From NCBI RefSeq assembly GCF_011059135.1, contig NZ_JAALGD010000003.1:124001-188000 (forward strand): DNA of 64,000 nt. The letters are read 5' to 3'. Positions 1-9,755 of the stretch are shown here, piece by piece. The position numbers and the translations under genes are program-made. Below the pieces are notes generated by a model. It saw only the letters and a list, made by a program, of their open reading frames with translations. It searched no databases and was not told the origin of the DNA. The stretch comes from Brevibacillus sp. SYP-B805. GTDB taxonomy: Bacteria > Bacillota > Bacilli > Brevibacillales > Brevibacillaceae. How positions within the stretch are numbered: the first letter of the stretch is position 1; each line of letters starts with the position of its first letter.

Positions 1-19
1 ACTGCGGTTCATGCTGCAT
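1..19 (-). CDS. Start of a second peptide ABC permease gene (partial)
   Basis: Only the first six codons lie in the window. The ATG at position 19 follows the end of the upstream permease gene with a GGAGG sequence at a suitable distance. An alternative ATG at position 12, in another frame, is also possible. Peptide transporter operons usually carry a second permease (DppC/OppC) directly after DppB/OppB, so that is the likely identity. This rests on context alone, because too little sequence is visible to recognise the protein. Confidence 0.35.
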
Positions 20-21
20 TT

Positions 22-948
22 TTACTCCCCTCCTGTAACTTTGATGCGCGGATCAATCCACGTATACAATACGTCGATAACAAAAGTAAGAAAGATCAAA
101 ACCGCACTGTAGAAAACCGTAGAGCCGAGAATAACCGGATAGTCACGGTTGAAGATTCCTTTTACAAACATTTCGCCCATACCGGGTATGCCAAAAATGT
201 GTTCGATCACAAAACTTCCCGTTACCAGGTTGGTCGCAATCACACCCAGTACGGTGACAATGGGCAGAATCGCGTTGCGGATCGTATGTTTCAGAATAAC
301 CATGCTTTTGGCGATCCCTTTTGCCTTAGCGGTTTTCACGTAATCCTGCGACAGCACTTCCAGCATGCTGGAGCGCATCAAGCGCGCCGTAAAGGCCATC
401 GGCATCGCGGCCAGCGCAAGCGACGGCAGGATCGTATGCTTCCAGGTTCCCCACTGCGCAGGCGGCAGCAGCCCCCACTCCACGGCAACGTAGTTGATGA
501 AGACAGTAGCAAGGATGAAGTTGGGCACGGAAAGACCAATGATTGCCAACACCATCGAGAGGTAGTCCGGATAGCGATTGTGGTAGAGCGCGGCAAATAC
601 ACCGAAGATGATGCCAAGCGTCACCCCGATGATCAGCGCCTGCAGACCGAGATGCAGGGAAACCGGGAAACCTTCCCTGATGTAATCGTTGACAGTCAGC
701 GTGCTTGACTTGATCGACGGTCCAAAATCAAACTGCAGAAGCGATTTCAAATAAAGGCCGTACTGTACGTACAAAGGCTCGTCCAGATGATAATACCTCA
801 TCAGATTCTCGAAGACGCCCGGCGGCATTTTTCCTTCTTTTGCAAATGGATTTCCTGGGATACTGTGCATCAGCACAAAGGTGAGTGTGATCACCATCCA
901 CAGTGTCAAGAGGGCCCAGCCGAGGCGCTTTAAAGTAAACCGTAACAC
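22..948 (-). CDS. Oligopeptide/dipeptide ABC transporter permease (DppB/OppB family)
   Basis: An integral membrane permease of 308 residues, the usual size of the DppB/OppB family. Together with a partner permease it forms the membrane channel through which peptides delivered by a lipoprotein receptor are imported. An N-terminal helix (residues 9-28) is followed by the periplasm-facing PGNPF segment and further hydrophobic helices. The cytoplasmic EAA-type loop (about 200-230, containing QDYVKTAKAKG) is where the ATPase docks. The start is GTG, with GGAGGG upstream; the next ORF towards the right is the substrate-binding lipoprotein, 75 nt away. The transported substrate (dipeptide, oligopeptide or nickel) cannot be decided from sequence alone. 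Confidence 0.9.
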   Translation of the reverse strand: MLRFTLKRLGWALLTLWMVITLTFVLMHSIPGNPFAKEGKMPPGVFENLMRYYHLDEPLYVQYGLYLKSLLQFDFGPSIKSSTLTVNDYIREGFPVSLHLGLQALIIGVTLGIIFGVFAALYHNRYPDYLSMVLAIIGLSVPNFILATVFINYVAVEWGLLPPAQWGTWKHTILPSLALAAMPMAFTARLMRSSMLEVLSQDYVKTAKAKGIAKSMVILKHTIRNAILPIVTVLGVIATNLVTGSFVIEHIFGIPGMGEMFVKGIFNRDYPVILGSTVFYSAVLIFLTFVIDVLYTWIDPRIKVTGGE

Positions 949-975
949 CGAATACCCTCCATTCGTGTTTGCTTA

Positions 976-1010
976 ATGAAGGGGGAACGCGCCAAGCATT
1001 CCCCCTGATT
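976..1010 (-). promoter_or_regulatory. Intercistronic stem-loop between the binding-protein and permease genes
   Basis: AGGGGGAA (980-987) pairs with TTCCCCCT (999-1006), leaving an 11-nt loop, in the 75-nt gap between the two transporter genes. No T-tract follows on the minus strand. In peptide transporter operons such hairpins often stabilise the binding-protein mRNA or allow partial termination, so more receptor than permease is made. That role is inferred here. Confidence 0.5.
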
Positions 1011-1023
1011 GATCCCTTGGTGA

Positions 1024-2715
1024 TTACTTCTGGATGTCAGCGTATTTAAGTGTCGGATATTCTGTCGCCAGTGCGTAAACGCCTTTGACGTACGGTTTAA
1101 CCGCATACGGCTTGGTGTAGAAGTAAATCGGCATGACCGGCATCTCGTCCATGAACAGTTTCTCGGCGTCACGCATTGCCTGCATGCGCACCTTCTGGTC
1201 GTTGGACTGTTTTGCCTTCTCAACCAGCGCGTCGTATTCCTTGTTCTTCCAGCCGGTATCGTTCTGCGTACTGAGGCTGGTAAACATGTCCATGAACGTC
1301 ATCGGATCCATGAAGTCGCCAATCCAGCCGGCACGCGAAATATCGTAGTCAAGCTTGTGCTCTCTGTCGATTTTGACCTGGAACTCGGCATTTTCCAGTT
1401 CGCATTCGATGCCGAGGTTGTCGCGCCACATGCTTTGGATCGCTTCGGCAATCTTCTTGTGGGCGTCCAGCGTGTTGTACAGGATCTTGAACTTCGGCAT
1501 GCTGGTCAGGCCTTCTTCTTTCAAGCCTTCTGCCAGCAGTTGTTTGGCCTGTGCAACATCTTCCTTGAAGTAGTCGGTTTGATGGAATTCGTTGCCGTTT
1601 TCGTCAACCGAGCCGAGAGCTACGAGCCCGTAAGCCGGTTTTTGTCCTGCCTGCGTAACGTTGTCGACGATCGCCTGACGATCGATCGCCATCGCCAACG
1701 CTTTACGTACTTTCACGTTGTTAAACGGTTTTTTGGTCGTATTGAAGCGATAGAAGTAAGTTGCATACTCCGGATCGATATGCAGTTCCGGGCTGTTGGA
1801 CGATTTCAGCTGGCCGATTACGTCGGTCGGCAGCGGATAAGCAAGATCCAGATCGCCGCTGCGGTACATTTGCCATGCCGTGTTTTCGTCTTCGATCATG
1901 GCCCAGTCGATCTCGTCGATCTTGATCTTGTCCTTGTCGAAATAGTTTTCGTTTTTCACCATTTTCAGGCCTTCTTTATGCTTCCACTCCGTCAGCTTGA
2001 ACGGTCCGTTGGAAACGAAGGTGGAGGCGTCGTTGGCCCAGTTCGGATTTTGCTCCTGAACTTTTTTGTTCACCGGGAAGTAGGTATAGAAACCGGCCAG
2101 TTCCAGGAAGTAAGCGGTCGGGTTGGTCAGTTTCACCTGCAGGGTTTTGTCGTCGAGCGCCTTTACCCCTACTTTGTCTTCCAGCGCCTTCAGTTTGGCA
2201 GGGTCTTTTTCTTTGCTGGTGTTGTACGCTTCGGCTCCTTCAATGTAGTAGAGCTGGTAAGCGTAGTCGGAAGCGGTGTTGGGATTGAGCGCGTATTTCC
2301 AGGCAAACTCAAAGTCGGCAGCGGTTACCGGGTCGCCGTTCGACCATTTGATGCCGTCGCGCAGATGGAAGGTATACGTTTTTCCATCCGGGCTGATGTC
2401 CCATTTTTCCGCCATCGCCGGTTCAATTTTGTTGCCCTCTACAACCTCGGTCAGACCAACGAACAGATGGCGCAGCGGCCAGGATTCATGCGTCCCCTGT
2501 GCCTTCGCGGGATGGAGCGAACCCGGCTCACTGGAGTTGTTGACGCGCAGGATCTTCGGCCCGGAGCTGCTGCTGTCGGTCGATCCGCCATTGGTAGCAG
2601 TCTGTCCGCCGTTATTGTTCTGGGCAGTGTTTGAACCTGTATCCCCGCTGCAGCCCGTAAGCGCTAACAGCCCGGCAAGGGACAGACTCAGCAATACAGA
2701 GATGCTTTTTTTCAC
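1024..2715 (-). CDS. Peptide-binding lipoprotein of an ABC transporter (OppA/DppA family, SBP_bac_5)
   Basis: Extracellular solute receptor of 563 residues, the usual size for the family. The N-terminus is a lipoprotein signal with lipobox LTGC (Cys22), followed by a Ser/Asn/Gly/Thr-rich flexible tether to about residue 55. The large periplasmic-binding fold then begins. The family-typical IKWSNGDPVTAADFEFAWK segment is clearly present. Start is GTG with GGAGGG eight nt upstream. It is the first gene of a minus-strand operon with the permease at 22-948, and has its own promoter at 2977-3005. It probably delivers oligopeptides for nutrition or for peptide signalling before sporulation; the ligand is unknown. 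Confidence 0.93.
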   Translation of the reverse strand: MKKSISVLLSLSLAGLLALTGCSGDTGSNTAQNNNGGQTATNGGSTDSSSSGPKILRVNNSSEPGSLHPAKAQGTHESWPLRHLFVGLTEVVEGNKIEPAMAEKWDISPDGKTYTFHLRDGIKWSNGDPVTAADFEFAWKYALNPNTASDYAYQLYYIEGAEAYNTSKEKDPAKLKALEDKVGVKALDDKTLQVKLTNPTAYFLELAGFYTYFPVNKKVQEQNPNWANDASTFVSNGPFKLTEWKHKEGLKMVKNENYFDKDKIKIDEIDWAMIEDENTAWQMYRSGDLDLAYPLPTDVIGQLKSSNSPELHIDPEYATYFYRFNTTKKPFNNVKVRKALAMAIDRQAIVDNVTQAGQKPAYGLVALGSVDENGNEFHQTDYFKEDVAQAKQLLAEGLKEEGLTSMPKFKILYNTLDAHKKIAEAIQSMWRDNLGIECELENAEFQVKIDREHKLDYDISRAGWIGDFMDPMTFMDMFTSLSTQNDTGWKNKEYDALVEKAKQSNDQKVRMQAMRDAEKLFMDEMPVMPIYFYTKPYAVKPYVKGVYALATEYPTLKYADIQK

Positions 2716-2976
2716 TGAATTACCCTCCTTAATGATATATTTTGTATAGAGATGGACTGCGCGGCTGTTCTGCAGCCAGGCTCATCCAATGCTCTCCCCG
2801 TTTTCCGGAAATTTTCCGAAAAATTATGAGGAACTCCGGAAGCCGCGATTCAGAAGCAGCGCATAAGTAGCGAATAAATGCGCATCTTTGTTTTTTCCTG
2901 CAAACCGCACTGCTCTCGCAACAAACAAAATTATCATTTTTCGAAAAAAAGTATTTTATTTAACAACACAATACAT

Positions 2977-3005
2977 AATATAAAACACAAATCAACCGTT
3001 GTAAA
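2977..3005 (-). promoter_or_regulatory. Sigma-A promoter of the peptide transporter operon
   Basis: On the minus strand TTTACA (3005-3000) is followed after exactly 17 bases by TATATT (2982-2977); each hexamer has five of six consensus bases. Transcription would start near 2970, about 255 nt before the GTG start of the binding-protein gene. AT-rich sequence surrounds it. Confidence 0.65.
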
Positions 3006-3183
3006 TATAACCCCTGAAATTAATGGACGGGACCCGCTTATTTTTCAGCCGGATAACCGAAAAACGGCAGCGAATGAGAATATTCAAATATTCCAAGGTT
3101 AACTCAGGGCGGCCGTTTCAGAAAATTGGCAAAACGAGCATGAGAGGAAGTATGCGAATCCGCCAAGACAGCAGGAGAGGATC

Positions 3184-3226
3184 GGGAGAAAAGGGGCGGT
3201 TCTTTCCTTTTCCCCCCATTTCTCCC
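3184..3226 (-). terminator. Possible terminator after pdp
   Basis: GGGAGAA (3184-3190) is complementary to TTCTCCC (3220-3226), and inner G-rich and C-rich runs extend the stem. It lies 34 bp beyond the stop codon of the pyrimidine phosphorylase gene, the last gene of the salvage operon. The T-tract on the minus strand is poor, so efficiency is uncertain. Confidence 0.35.
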
Positions 3227-3259
3227 TATTATATATACTGGGTGAATCATCTGTCCAGA

Positions 3260-4570
3260 TTAGGTAGCTGCGACGGTTGTGTAAAGCAAGTTTGGCCGTT
3301 CAACCGGTTCTGCCGAAATCTCAATCGCCGCCATTATCTCACGGCGGGCTGTTTCCGCGCTTTCCGGACTGTTGGCATAGACGGTCGCCAAGCGCGAACC
3401 CGCAGTGACCGGATCAGCAACTTTACCATTCAACAAAATGCCGACCCCCAGGTCAATCTCCATCTCTTTGGTCAGCCGGCCTGCCCCCAGCACCACGGAG
3501 GCCCGCCCGATTTTCTCCGCGTCTATTTTCGCAATAAAGCCGCTTTGTTCAGCCAACACGTCCAGTTTGTACGCCGCTTCGGGGAGGAGTGACGGATCGT
3601 CTACCACACGGGTGTCCCCGCCTTGAGCAGCAATGAGCTGCCGGAACTTCTCCTTTGCCGCACCGCTCTCAAGCAGCTCCTGCAGGTGCTCACGCGCTTG
3701 GGCAAACGTCTCGTGCCGACCTGCCAGCATCAACATATGCGCCCCGATGGTCAGAGCCAGCTCCGTCAAATCGTCCGGCCCCTTCCCCGACAGGCAGGCG
3801 ATCGCCTCCCGCACTTCCAGGGCATTCCCCACCGCATAGCCAAGCGGCTGGTTCATGTCACTCAGCACGGCTACGGTTTTTCTTCCCACCTGCCGCCCGA
3901 TCTCCACCATGGTCCGGGCCAATTCTTCCGCTGCCTCCACCGTTTTCATAAACGCGCCGCTTCCCACCTTCACATCCAGCAGGATCGCATCCGCTCCTGC
4001 GGAAATCTTCTTGGACATGATGGAGCTGGCGATCAGATGCACCGATTCGACGGTGGCTGTCACATCGCGCAGCGCGTACAATTTCTTGTCGGCAGGAGTC
4101 AGGTTGCCGGACTGACCGATCACCGCAATGCCGATGTCGCGAACCTGCGCCAAAAACTGCTCACGGGTTCGCTCCACCTGAAAGCCGGCGATCGACTCCA
4201 GCTTGTCGATGGTTCCGCCGGTATGGCCCAGACCGCGGCCGGACATTTTGGCTACCGGGATGCCGGCAGCCGCCACGAGCGGTCCCACCACCAGCGTGGT
4301 CTTGTCTCCTACCCCGCCCGTGCTGTGCTTATCCACCTTCACACCGGGAATCCCGGATAAATCCAACTGCTCTCCCGACGCGGCCATGGCCATGGTCAGC
4401 TCGGCGGTTTCCCGCGGAGTGAGCCCGCGCAGCACGACCGCCATCGCCCATGCGGACATCTGATAATCCGGAATGCTTCCTTCCGTATAGCCTTTGACGA
4501 TAAACCGGATCTCTTCCGGCGAATGCTCCTTGCCATCCCTTTTGTCGGCAATCAAATCAACCATTCTCAT
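3260..4570 (-). CDS. pdp: Pyrimidine-nucleoside phosphorylase
   Basis: Cytoplasmic enzyme cleaving uridine, deoxyuridine and thymidine with phosphate to base plus (deoxy)ribose-1-phosphate. With the start at ATG 4570 (GAGGTG six nt upstream) it has 436 residues, matching the Bacillus enzyme of about 433. The phosphate-binding [10 protein letters not shown] segment lies at 81-90, and the thymidine/pyrimidine phosphorylase signature [16 protein letters not shown] begins at 110. An ORF extension to 4621 exists but lacks a ribosome-binding site. It is the last gene of a minus-strand salvage operon after deoB and punA: both phosphorylases make pentose-1-phosphate, which DeoB converts to the 5-phosphate. 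Confidence 0.95.
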   Translation of the reverse strand: MRMVDLIADKRDGKEHSPEEIRFIVKGYTEGSIPDYQMSAWAMAVVLRGLTPRETAELTMAMAASGEQLDLSGIPGVKVDKHSTGGVGDKTTLVVGPLVAAAGIPVAKMSGRGLGHTGGTIDKLESIAGFQVERTREQFLAQVRDIGIAVIGQSGNLTPADKKLYALRDVTATVESVHLIASSIMSKKISAGADAILLDVKVGSGAFMKTVEAAEELARTMVEIGRQVGRKTVAVLSDMNQPLGYAVGNALEVREAIACLSGKGPDDLTELALTIGAHMLMLAGRHETFAQAREHLQELLESGAAKEKFRQLIAAQGGDTRVVDDPSLLPEAAYKLDVLAEQSGFIAKIDAEKIGRASVVLGAGRLTKEMEIDLGVGILLNGKVADPVTAGSRLATVYANSPESAETARREIMAAIEISAEPVERPNLLYTTVAAT

Positions 4571-4607
4571 GTCGTTACACCTCGGCTCCGATACATTTTC
4601 GCGTCCC

Positions 4608-5417
4608 TTACATTCTGGCAATGATGCCGTGAATGAGGGACAGGAAGGTGGTTTTCACCTTCTCGGTGGTTTCCATCACTTCCTCATGGGAGAGCGGCTG
4701 ATCGAGGATACCGGCAGCCATGTTGCTGATGCAGGAAATGCCCAGCACGTTCAACCCCATGTGGCGGGCAACGATCACTTCCGGAACGGTGGACATGCCG
4801 ACCGCATCGCCGCCCAGGTAACGGAACATGCGGATTTCAGCGGGCGTTTCGTAGCTGGGGCCAAGCAGTCCGACATACACCCCTTCCCGCAGAGCAATGC
4901 CCAGCTCCTCCGCCACGCTTTTCGCCAGGGCGCGCAGCTTCCGGGAGTACGCTTCCGACATATCGGGAAAGCGCGGGCCGAAGCGCTCGTCATTGGGTCC
5001 GATCAGGGGGTTGCGGAAGGTCATGTTGAGATGGTCGGCGATCAGCATCAGATCTCCGGGGCGGTAGCTTTCGTTGATGCCGCCCGCCGCATTGGTGATG
5101 ATCACCGTCTCCACCCCGATCAGCTTCATCACCCGGATGGGGAATGTGACCGCATCCAGGTCGTGGCCTTCATAATAATGGAAACGCCCCTGCATGGCCA
5201 CCACCTGTTTGCCCTCCAGCCTGCCGATCACAAGCTGCCCTTTGTGCCCGACGACCGTGGACCGGCTGAACCCCGGAATCTCTTGATACGGGATGATGAC
5301 CGGATTTTCAATCTCTTCCGCCAATACGCCCAGTCCGGAACCCAGGACGAGGCCGATGGTCGGCTTCTCCGTCAATTTCGCTTCGATCGTTTCTTTTGCT
5401 TGTTGATACAGATCCAT
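4608..5417 (-). CDS. punA: Purine-nucleoside phosphorylase (class I trimeric type)
   Basis: Phosphorolytic cleavage of inosine and guanosine and their deoxy forms. The 269 residues match Bacillus PupG/PunA (271). Visible family motifs are GSGLG (26-30, phosphate loop), GRFHYYEGH around residue 80, TNAAGG near 110, and [12 protein letters not shown] followed by GMSTVPE (base-binding region). It sits between deoB (16 nt upstream) and pdp in the nucleoside salvage operon. The start ATG at 5417 is preceded by AGAGGTGG-like sequence. Confidence 0.95.
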   Translation of the reverse strand: MDLYQQAKETIEAKLTEKPTIGLVLGSGLGVLAEEIENPVIIPYQEIPGFSRSTVVGHKGQLVIGRLEGKQVVAMQGRFHYYEGHDLDAVTFPIRVMKLIGVETVIITNAAGGINESYRPGDLMLIADHLNMTFRNPLIGPNDERFGPRFPDMSEAYSRKLRALAKSVAEELGIALREGVYVGLLGPSYETPAEIRMFRYLGGDAVGMSTVPEVIVARHMGLNVLGISCISNMAAGILDQPLSHEEVMETTEKVKTTFLSLIHGIIARM

Positions 5418-5433
5418 GGTATTCCACCTCTTG

Positions 5434-6609
5434 TTACAAACTGGTCAGGAAGCTCTTGCCGATGGCAGGCATGGGGACGCCAAAATTGTCCGCGATGGTG
5501 GCCCCGACATCGGCAAACGTTTCGCGCACGCCGAGCGATCCGCCACTCGGCAGGCCTTTGTAGAAAACCAACAGCGGCACATACTCCCGGGTATGATCCG
5601 TTCCGTGATGGGTCGGGTCGTTGCCGTGGTCGGCGGTGATGATCAAAAGATCGTTCTCCTGCAGGTGCCCCACAATCTCCGGCAGACGCGCATCGAACTC
5701 CATCAGGGCGCGGCCATACCCTTCCGGATCGCGGCGATGGCCGTACTTGGCATCGAAATCAACCAGATTGACGAAGCTGAGGCCCGTAAACGCTTCCTTC
5801 ATCGTGCCGATCAACTGATCGACCCCGTCCATGTTGTCCTTCGTCCGGATGGCCCGCGTCACCCCTTCGTCCGCGTAAATGTCGGAGATTTTTCCGATGG
5901 CGATCGATGCGAAGCCGTGCTCCTGCAGGCGGTTCATGACGGTTGGCGCGGGCGGCTTCACCGAGTAGTCATGGCGATTGGCCGTCCGGACGAACGCGCC
6001 GGGCTTGCCCACAAACGGCCGGGCGATCACCCGCGTGACGGCATACTCGTCGCGCAGCGTCAGTTCTCTTGCCACCTCGCAGATCCTGTACAGTTCCTCC
6101 AGGGGAACGATCTCTTCGTGGGCCGCAACCTGGAAGACGCTGTCCGCCGACGTATAGACGATGACGGCGCCCGTGCGCATATGTTCTTCGCCCAGTTCGT
6201 CCAAAATGGCGGTACCCGACGCCGGTTTGTTGCCGAGCACCTTGCGGCCGATGCGCTTCTCGAACTCGTCGATCAGCTCTGCAGGAAAGCCGTTGGGATA
6301 GGTGCGAAACGGGGTGGAAACATGCAGCCCCATGATCTCCCAGTGGCCGGTCGTGGTATCTTTCCCGACGGAGATTTCCTTCATTTTCCCCCAATGGGCG
6401 CGCGGCGTCTCTGCCGGCGACACATGGTGGAGCGGCGCGATATTGCCGAGACCGAACGATGCCAGGTTCGGCAGCGCAAAGCCGGGCACCCGCTCGGCAA
6501 TATGGCCCAAGGTATGCGCCCCTGTGTCGTCGAACTGGGCGGCATCCGGCAGTTCTCCAATTCCTACGCTATCAAGCACGATCAAAAAGATACGCGAAAA
6601 ACGCGGCAT
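5434..6609 (-). CDS. deoB: Phosphopentomutase
   Basis: Alkaline-phosphatase-superfamily mutase interconverting ribose-1-phosphate and ribose-5-phosphate (and the deoxy forms), linking the two nucleoside phosphorylases next door to the pentose phosphate pathway. Length 391 residues, as in Bacillus Drm (394). Metal ligand Asp13 lies in LIVLDSVG; the phosphorylated threonine lies in DTTTGHWE (84-91); the C-terminal metal site [16 protein letters not shown] is intact. The gene follows xerD by 45 nt on the same strand, the order known from Bacillus. Confidence 0.96.
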   Translation of the reverse strand: MPRFSRIFLIVLDSVGIGELPDAAQFDDTGAHTLGHIAERVPGFALPNLASFGLGNIAPLHHVSPAETPRAHWGKMKEISVGKDTTTGHWEIMGLHVSTPFRTYPNGFPAELIDEFEKRIGRKVLGNKPASGTAILDELGEEHMRTGAVIVYTSADSVFQVAAHEEIVPLEELYRICEVARELTLRDEYAVTRVIARPFVGKPGAFVRTANRHDYSVKPPAPTVMNRLQEHGFASIAIGKISDIYADEGVTRAIRTKDNMDGVDQLIGTMKEAFTGLSFVNLVDFDAKYGHRRDPEGYGRALMEFDARLPEIVGHLQENDLLIITADHGNDPTHHGTDHTREYVPLLVFYKGLPSGGSLGVRETFADVGATIADNFGVPMPAIGKSFLTSL

Positions 6610-6654
6610 GGCGACTCCTCCCTGTCGGTATGGATTTGATGAAAAAAAGAGAGC

Positions 6655-7542
6655 CTACGCTCTCGGATGTGTCTTGGCATAAACGTCTTTTATGCGGGTA
6701 CGAGTAACGTGCGTATAGATCTGGGTCGTGGAAATATCGGCATGGCCAAGCATCTCCTGGACCGAGCGCAAATCGGCTCCATTCTCCAGCAGATGGGTGG
6801 CAAAGGAATGCCGCAGCGTATGCGGCGTAATCTCCGTGCGAATATTTACTTGTCGGGCGTAGCGTTTCATGATTTTCCAGAAGCCCTGCCGGGTAATCTG
6901 CTTGCCGAGATGATTGAGAAACAAGGCGGTTTCCTGCTTTTCTTTCAGCAGCTTCGGCCGCCCCACCTCGATGTACTGCCGAACGATCTCGATCGCCATC
7001 GAGCCAAGCGGGATGATGCGCTCCTTTGACCCCTTGCCCAGGCATTTGACAAACCCCATCTCCAGATTCACATCCCCGATCGAGAGGGAGACCAGCTCCG
7101 AAACCCGGATGCCGGTCGCATACAGCAACTCCAGCATCGCCTTGTCCCGCAAGCCTGCCGGATGATGCACCTCGGGGCCATCCAGCAGCCGCTCCACCTC
7201 TTCGATGGTGAGCACCTTGGGCAGCCGCTTCTCGATCTTCGGCGTTTCCAGATGGATCGACGGATCTTTCTCCAGATGCTTGTCACGCACCAGGAATTGA
7301 TAAAAGGCGCGGATCGATGCCATATTGCGTGACAGCGTCGCCGTCGCCCTTCCCTTTTCCTGCAGGGTGAAGAGATAGCCGATGATATGTGAACGGGTGG
7401 AATCGCGGATGTCCGTAACGCCATGGTCGCGCAGATACGCCGTGTACGCCATCAAATCGCGCTGATAGGATTCCAGCGTATTGGCCGCCAATCCTTTTTC
7501 CACGGCAAGAAAATGGATGAAGTGATCGATCAGCATCTCCAT
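6655..7542 (-). CDS. xerD: Site-specific tyrosine recombinase XerD
   Basis: Resolves chromosome dimers together with XerC at dif. The protein has 295 residues, the family norm. It has an N-terminal SAM-like core-binding domain (1-100) and a C-terminal catalytic domain. All catalytic residues are visible: Arg146 (TGIRVSE), Lys170, His241 and Arg244 (HTLRHSF), His267 (LGHADI) and nucleophile Tyr276. AAGGAG precedes the ATG by nine nt. Its position beside fur, spoIIM and deoB is the ancestral Bacillales arrangement (ripX of B. subtilis), which supports XerD rather than XerC or a phage integrase. Confidence 0.95.
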   Translation of the reverse strand: MEMLIDHFIHFLAVEKGLAANTLESYQRDLMAYTAYLRDHGVTDIRDSTRSHIIGYLFTLQEKGRATATLSRNMASIRAFYQFLVRDKHLEKDPSIHLETPKIEKRLPKVLTIEEVERLLDGPEVHHPAGLRDKAMLELLYATGIRVSELVSLSIGDVNLEMGFVKCLGKGSKERIIPLGSMAIEIVRQYIEVGRPKLLKEKQETALFLNHLGKQITRQGFWKIMKRYARQVNIRTEITPHTLRHSFATHLLENGADLRSVQEMLGHADISTTQIYTHVTRTRIKDVYAKTHPRA

Positions 7543-7608
7543 GAAGCGTTTCTCCTTCAGTGAAAGTGAAAGTTTCTTCTAAACCTTTCCACACCGAACG
7601 AGAAAATT

Positions 7609-7635
7609 CCTCTTTTTTCATGGGGAAAAAAGAGG
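7609..7635 (-). terminator. Terminator after the DUF4227 gene
   Basis: CCTCTTTTTT (7609-7618) and AAAAAAGAGG (7626-7635) form a stem directly after the DUF4227 stop codon. A short T-rich stretch follows the stem on the minus strand. This would separate the ald/DUF4227 transcript from xerD. Confidence 0.5.
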
Positions 7636-7875
7636 TTACTCCCCGACCAGATAAAAGAGCTGCAGGCGGCCTGCATACCAGCTTCCATCCTGCGGGGATG
7701 GGCCATTGATCAGCTTGACCACCTTCACGGCATTCCCGTTGGGTTCCCGGTACGGATTGCCCGGCAGCACATGGTCGGTCAACAGCAGTATAATTCCGTA
7801 AGAGAGAAGCGCACAGGTGACGAACAGCAGCATGAAACGCAACGCCTCCATGAGCCTGCGCATGGGAACCGCCAT
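7636..7875 (-). CDS. Small membrane protein, DUF4227 (YqzK family)
   Basis: Seventy-nine residues with the start at ATG 7875, which has GGGAGGG upstream; the longer ORF to 7962 has no such site and would run into ald. One transmembrane helix (FMLLFVTCALLSYGIILLL, about residues 12-30) is followed by a conserved soluble tail with PGNPYREP and a Trp/Tyr-rich C-terminus. B. subtilis has the related yqzK at the same place beside fur and xerD. No biochemical role is known to me; position suggests a link to division or sporulation, which is a guess. Confidence 0.8.
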   Translation of the reverse strand: MAVPMRRLMEALRFMLLFVTCALLSYGIILLLTDHVLPGNPYREPNGNAVKVVKLINGPSPQDGSWYAGRLQLFYLVGE

Positions 7876-7939
7876 GTTGTCGCTCCCTCCCTTGTTGTCG
7901 TTGCCTCCATTATATGCGGCCTGCCATCGCGCCATGCGC

Positions 7940-9070
7940 CTATACCGATGCTTCCTGCACAATCTCTCCGAGAGGCGTGTACGGGAGATTCAGGGATGTG
8001 GCCACCGCTTCGTAAGTGATTTGTCCCTCGATCACATTGACGCCCCGGGCAAGCGCTTTGTTTTCCGCGATGGCTTTTCGGTACCCTTTGCTGGCGATCT
8101 GCAGACCGTACGGAATGGTCACATTGGACAGAGCAAGCGTTGACGTGCGGGGAACTGCGCCGGGCATGTTGGCGACCGCGTAATGGACCACGCCATGCTT
8201 CACATAGGTGGGATCGCTGTGCGTGGTGATCCGGTCCACCGTTTCAATCGATCCGCCTTGATCGATAGCCACGTCCACGATGACGGAACCAGGAGCCATC
8301 GTCTTGACCATCTCTTCGGTAACCAGCTTCGGCGCCCGCGCCCCGGGGATCAAGACGGCCCCCACCAACAGGTCCGCCTCTTTCACCGCCTGCGCGATGT
8401 TGTAGGAATTGGACATCAACGTATGCAGGCGGCCGTGGAACTGGTCGTCCAATTCCCGCAGCCGGTTGGCGTTGACATCGATCAAGGTGACATCGGCTCC
8501 AAGCCCGATCGCCATTTTGGCCGCATTGGTGCCGACAACGCCTCCCCCAATAATCACGACCCTGCCAGGGGGGACGCCCGGAACACCGCCGAGGAGAATC
8601 CCCTTGCCGCCGTGCGGTTTTTCCAGGAACTGCGCGCCGATCTGCACCGACATGCGTCCCGCCACCTCGCTCATCGGCATCAGGAGCGGCAGGTGACCGT
8701 CCTCGGTCTGAATCGTTTCGTAGGCGATGGCGATCACTTTCTTCTGCCGCAGCTGTTCGGTCAATTCGCGCTCCGGTGCCAGGTGGAGGTATGTAAACAG
8801 AATCAGGTTCTCCCGAAAAAACGGATATTCGTCCGGCAGAGGCTCCTTCACCTTGCAGATCATCTCCGCCTTCTCCCACACCTCTTTGGCCGTGGACAGG
8901 ATCCGGGCCCCTGCCGCCTTGTAATCTTCGTCCGGAAATCCGCTGCCCGTGCCCGCCTGCGTCTCCACGTACACCTCATGGCCGGCCTGAATGTAGGCGG
9001 CTGCCCCGGCGGGAGTGAGGCCGACGCGATTCTCGTTGTTCTTGATCTCTTTTGGTACGCCGATGATCAT
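7940..9070 (-). CDS. ald: Alanine dehydrogenase
   Basis: NAD-dependent reversible deamination of L-alanine to pyruvate and ammonium; in Bacillus it supports growth on alanine and normal sporulation. The 376 residues match B. subtilis Ald (378). Catalytic residues known for this family are in place: Arg15 (NNENR), Lys75 (CKVKEP) and His96 (YLHLAPE). The Rossmann motif [11 protein letters not shown] lies around 175. The start ATG has GGAGGG upstream. It is inserted between fur and the yqzK homologue, and fur has its own terminator in between, so ald is probably expressed separately. Confidence 0.96.
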   Translation of the reverse strand: MIIGVPKEIKNNENRVGLTPAGAAAYIQAGHEVYVETQAGTGSGFPDEDYKAAGARILSTAKEVWEKAEMICKVKEPLPDEYPFFRENLILFTYLHLAPERELTEQLRQKKVIAIAYETIQTEDGHLPLLMPMSEVAGRMSVQIGAQFLEKPHGGKGILLGGVPGVPPGRVVIIGGGVVGTNAAKMAIGLGADVTLIDVNANRLRELDDQFHGRLHTLMSNSYNIAQAVKEADLLVGAVLIPGARAPKLVTEEMVKTMAPGSVIVDVAIDQGGSIETVDRITTHSDPTYVKHGVVHYAVANMPGAVPRTSTLALSNVTIPYGLQIASKGYRKAIAENKALARGVNVIEGQITYEAVATSLNLPYTPLGEIVQEASV

Positions 9071-9135
9071 CTGGTACGCCCTCCTGCTGTCAAAGTATCA
9101 CAGGTATAGGATGTCCAGATGGGCGGGCGTCAAAC

Positions 9136-9166
9136 GAAAAACTTCTCTGCCGCGAGAGAAGTTTTC
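9136..9166 (-). terminator. Intrinsic terminator of fur
   Basis: GAAAAACTTCTC (9136-9147) pairs with GAGAAGTTTTC (9155-9165). On the minus strand the stem ends in TTTTT and lies immediately behind the fur stop codon. Confidence 0.7.
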
Positions 9167-9628
9167 TTATTTGAAGTCTTCGATATTCACCTTGTCGATA
9201 CAGCGGTGGCAGATGCCATAGAATGTCAACCGGTGATCAAGAATGGAGAAATTGTAGACCGTTTTGACTTTCTCTTCAGCTGACACCAGCAGATCCTCAA
9301 AAATCTCGTCGACCGTACCGCAGTTGAGGCACACCAGATGATGGTGGTGGTATTCCGCATTGTCATCGCGCAGATCGTAGCGGGCCACGCCATCCCCGAA
9401 GTTCATTTTGTGGATGATTTTCAGTTCGCTAAGGAGATCAAGCGTGCGATACACCGTGGCAAGACCGATTTCGGGGGCTTTTTCCTTCACCAGAAGGTAG
9501 ACATCTTCCGCACTCAGATGATCTTCCTCGTTTTCCAGCAAGACACGAACAGTGGCTTCACGCTGCGGCGTCAATTTATAGTTTTGGGAATGCAGCTGCT
9601 GTTTAATCTTTTCTAATTTTTCTTCCAT
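9167..9628 (-). CDS. fur: Ferric uptake regulator Fur
   Basis: Dimeric Fe2+-dependent repressor of iron uptake genes. Start at ATG 9628 (GGGGAGGGG upstream) gives 153 residues; the ORF extension to 9694 lacks support. The winged helix is at about 15-80, with ATVYRTLDLL the recognition region. The histidine cluster 94-97 and the CxxC pairs 100/103 and 140/143 are the metal and structural zinc sites. Location next to xerD and spoIIM matches B. subtilis fur rather than perR or zur. A sigma-A promoter (9709-9738) and a Fur/PerR-type box (9756-9770) lie upstream, suggesting autoregulation or PerR control. Confidence 0.9.
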   Translation of the reverse strand: MEEKLEKIKQQLHSQNYKLTPQREATVRVLLENEEDHLSAEDVYLLVKEKAPEIGLATVYRTLDLLSELKIIHKMNFGDGVARYDLRDDNAEYHHHHLVCLNCGTVDEIFEDLLVSAEEKVKTVYNFSILDHRLTFYGICHRCIDKVNIEDFK

Positions 9629-9708
9629 GATTGCCCCTCCCCGCTCGCCTCTGTGCTTGGCCAGCATATGCCCCATGGCAGGACACAAAAGCATGAAAAC
9701 CTGTTCCT

Positions 9709-9738
9709 ATTATAGAGGAGGGCATTCCTTGAAGTCAA
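9709..9738 (-). promoter_or_regulatory. Sigma-A promoter of fur
   Basis: TTGACT (9738-9733 on the minus strand), an 18-base spacer and a perfect TATAAT (9714-9709). The leader to the ATG is about 75 nt. Confidence 0.75.
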
Positions 9739-9755
9739 ATACATCTGTTCTTACA

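Larger units (their letters stand above)
2716..3259. other. Long intergenic region (544 bp): leader and promoter of the peptide transporter
   Basis: No convincing gene is seen here; short ORFs on the plus strand look random and have no ribosome-binding site. The region is markedly AT-rich compared with its surroundings. It holds the sigma-A promoter of the peptide-binding protein gene (2977-3005), a transcribed leader of about 255 nt, and near the right end an imperfect GC-rich hairpin (3184-3226) just beyond the pdp stop codon. The leader contains short stems, for instance TTCCGGAG against CTCCGGAA-like repeats around 2800-2840, but matches no riboswitch or T-box consensus I know. Confidence 0.6.

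Noticed and set aside
2716-2976. T-box or SAM riboswitch in the peptide transporter leader
   Set aside because: No T-box sequence (TGGnACCGCG-type), no specifier stem and no S-box core were found.
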